This document shows, piece by piece, positions 63,181 through 64,000 of a DNA stretch of 64,000 nt. Source of the stretch: JAAFHZ01 sp964247085 (GTDB taxonomy: Bacteria; Cyanobacteriota; Cyanobacteriia; Cyanobacteriales; Chamaesiphonaceae); assembly GCA_964247085.1 (NCBI GenBank), contig CAXTSX010000012.1, forward strand, positions 19,701 to 83,700. Reading direction: 5' to 3'. Below the pieces are notes generated by a model, which did no database searches, was not told where the DNA came from, and worked only from the letters and a program-made list of their open reading frames with translations. Both the position numbers and the translations under genes were made by a program. Positions within the stretch are counted from its first letter, which is position 1, and each line of letters begins with the position of its first letter.

Positions 63181-63690
63181 ACTGTCCTGGGTCATCTTAG
63201 CAGTAGTAAGGATGAAAGCTTCATCTTTTTTCAAGTTGATATCTCAACTGTTCGCACTGTACTCTGCTCTAAAAGATTTACTCTTAAATCCTAAATTTTG
63301 AACCAGGCAGTTTTTTTTATTCGTATGGTCCTATGCAAGATGCACGACCATCAAATCTGTTTTCACAGCACCAACAAAGACAAGCTCCAATCCCGGCACT
63401 GCATTCCGCGTGGTAACCGCTTGGACAATTATCCCAATTCACAAGACATTGAAGGAACTTAAAATTACATGAACACAGATTTTCGCTGGGCTTAATTCCA
63501 CTACTCATGGCATATCTGGCGGAACCAAAATTTCTTTGAATAGGTGCTACTTGCATGGGAAGTTTCATAATTATTTCTCCTGATTTTCAAGGTTTGATTT
63601 TTGGTTTTGAGCATTCGCCCAATATGTCCTGCGGATTTATGTCAGTTGAAATCTATTCTGCTTTAAAAGAGTTGCCCTAATTCCCAGATT
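63181..63690. repeat. Tandem direct repeat, unit 1 (510 bp)
   Basis: The stretch beginning ACTGTCCTGGGTCATCTTAG at 63181 recurs at 63691, exactly 510 bases later, with no indel in the comparable part. The unit holds the non-coding flank (63181-63316) and the peptide gene (63317-63568). The flank differs at five of 136 positions between units; the coding part compared (63320-63490) differs at 39 of 171. Confidence 0.95.
63317..63568 (-). CDS. Ten-cysteine small peptide, copy 1 (candidate RiPP precursor or disulfide-rich peptide)
   Basis: An 83-residue peptide. The first 26 residues (MKLPMQVAPIQRNFGSARYA then MSSGIK) lack cysteine and look like a leader. From PSEN on there are ten cysteines at 32, 34, 41, 48, 56, 63, 65, 67, 68 and 78, with the cluster ACLCWCC and the end CIGPYE. 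The ATG has an AGGAG site nine bases upstream, which supports a real gene. The leader is not a typical Sec signal, as it has no hydrophobic core. A homologous copy lies upstream at 63827. Bacteriocin-like, RiPP or metal-binding roles are all possible; none is shown. Confidence 0.85.
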   Translation of the reverse strand: MKLPMQVAPIQRNFGSARYAMSSGIKPSENLCSCNFKFLQCLVNWDNCPSGYHAECSAGIGACLCWCCENRFDGRASCIGPYE

Positions 63691-64000
63691 ACTGTCCTGG
63701 GTCATCTTAGCAGTAGTAAGGATGGAAGTTTCATCTTTTTTCAAGTTGATATCTCAACTGTTCGCAGTGTACTCTCCTCTAAAAGATTTACTCTTAAATC
63801 CTAAATTTTGAACCAGGCAGTTCTTTCTATTCGTATGGTCCTATGCAAGGTCCATTACCAGCAGCTCTGTCTTCACAGCACCAACACAGGCAAGCTCCAA
63901 TCCTGACACCGCATGATGGGGAATAACCACTTGGACAATTATTCCAGGCTACATAACAGCTGGGGAATGAATACTTACATGAACACAGATTTTCACTGGG
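63691..64000. repeat. Tandem direct repeat, unit 2 (cut by window edge)
   Basis: The second unit starts at 63691 and is collinear with unit 1 up to the window end (equivalent to 63490). Its 3' flank spans 63691-63826 and includes a small hairpin, also in unit 1, AGTTGA-TATC-TCAACT (63234-63249 in unit 1). Confidence 0.95.
63827..64000 (-). CDS. Ten-cysteine small peptide, copy 2 (5' end beyond window)
   Basis: The last 57 codons of a second peptide, reading PSENLCSCKYSFPSCYVAWN onward to ACLCWCCEDR and CIGPYE, with stop TAG at 63829-63827. All ten cysteines match copy 1 in position, and the length is identical. Twenty of 57 residues differ, all between cysteines. The leader part lies beyond the right edge. 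It is transcribed before copy 1 on the same strand. Confidence 0.85.
   Translation of the reverse strand, partial: PSENLCSCKYSFPSCYVAWNNCPSGYSPSCGVRIGACLCWCCEDRAAGNGPCIGPYE

Overview
This window comes from a cyanobacterium. Direct markers are a CyanoP (PsbP-like) photosystem II protein, an nrtABCD-type nitrate transporter with the fused NrtC subunit, LL-diaminopimelate aminotransferase, a HemJ-type protoporphyrinogen oxidase, a Mo-nitrogenase C-terminus family protein, a DUF1816 protein, and at least 20 copies of the HIP1 octamer GCGATCGC (about one expected by chance). I do not assign a genus. I recognised no rRNA, tRNA, CRISPR array or transposase. Most of the window is ordinary core chromosome, densely packed on both strands with many short operons and overlapping gene ends.

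Layout. 1-4 kb: a response regulator cut by the edge, lipA, two tandem paralogous secreted Gly/Ala/Ser/Thr-rich proteins and an anchored TPR protein. 4.4-9 kb: an exbB-exbD pair facing a lysine-biosynthesis pair (dapL then lysC). 9-17 kb: a Ser/Thr kinase, anmK, scpA, an AI-2E family permease, a GT2-GtrA glycosyltransferase and a small outer-membrane barrel. 17-30 kb: RqcH/NFACT, a CBS-PAS histidine kinase, a Mo-nitro_C protein, TraB/GumN, clpP, yajQ, MAPEG, a DprA-like protein, an MlaE permease, a DUF6765 protein and a LuxR-type response regulator. 30-37 kb: nrtA-nrtB-nrtC-nrtD with a psiE-like gene directly behind it, and a truncated haemoglobin (glbN) divergent from nrtA, followed by hemJ. 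37-48 kb: a membrane-inserted alpha/beta hydrolase, an FMN reductase, an ACP-like protein lacking the carrier serine, gltX, an AmpG permease ending in a degenerate Uma2-like domain, a glycosyltransferase, and an HDAC-like deacetylase overlapping a histidine kinase. 48-62 kb: CyanoP, maf, coaE, pyk, aroH-sppA, EamA, ParA, a YugP-type protease, moeA and a SulP permease.

The most unusual part is the right edge (63.2-64 kb). A solitary C5-cytosine methyltransferase is followed by a 510-bp tandem duplication. Each unit encodes a small peptide with ten cysteines. The two peptides keep every cysteine, but 20 of 57 compared residues differ, while the adjacent non-coding flank is about 96% identical. 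This suggests a cysteine-rich peptide family with a diversifying core, possibly a RiPP or a disulfide-rich secreted peptide. The second copy, and any maturation or export genes, run beyond the window.

Functional links: nitrate uptake (nrtABCD), molybdenum cofactor synthesis (moeA) and NO/nitrogen-stress protection (glbN) form a nitrogen theme; anmK and AmpG both belong to cell-wall recycling; lysC and dapL supply lysine and diaminopimelate for the wall.
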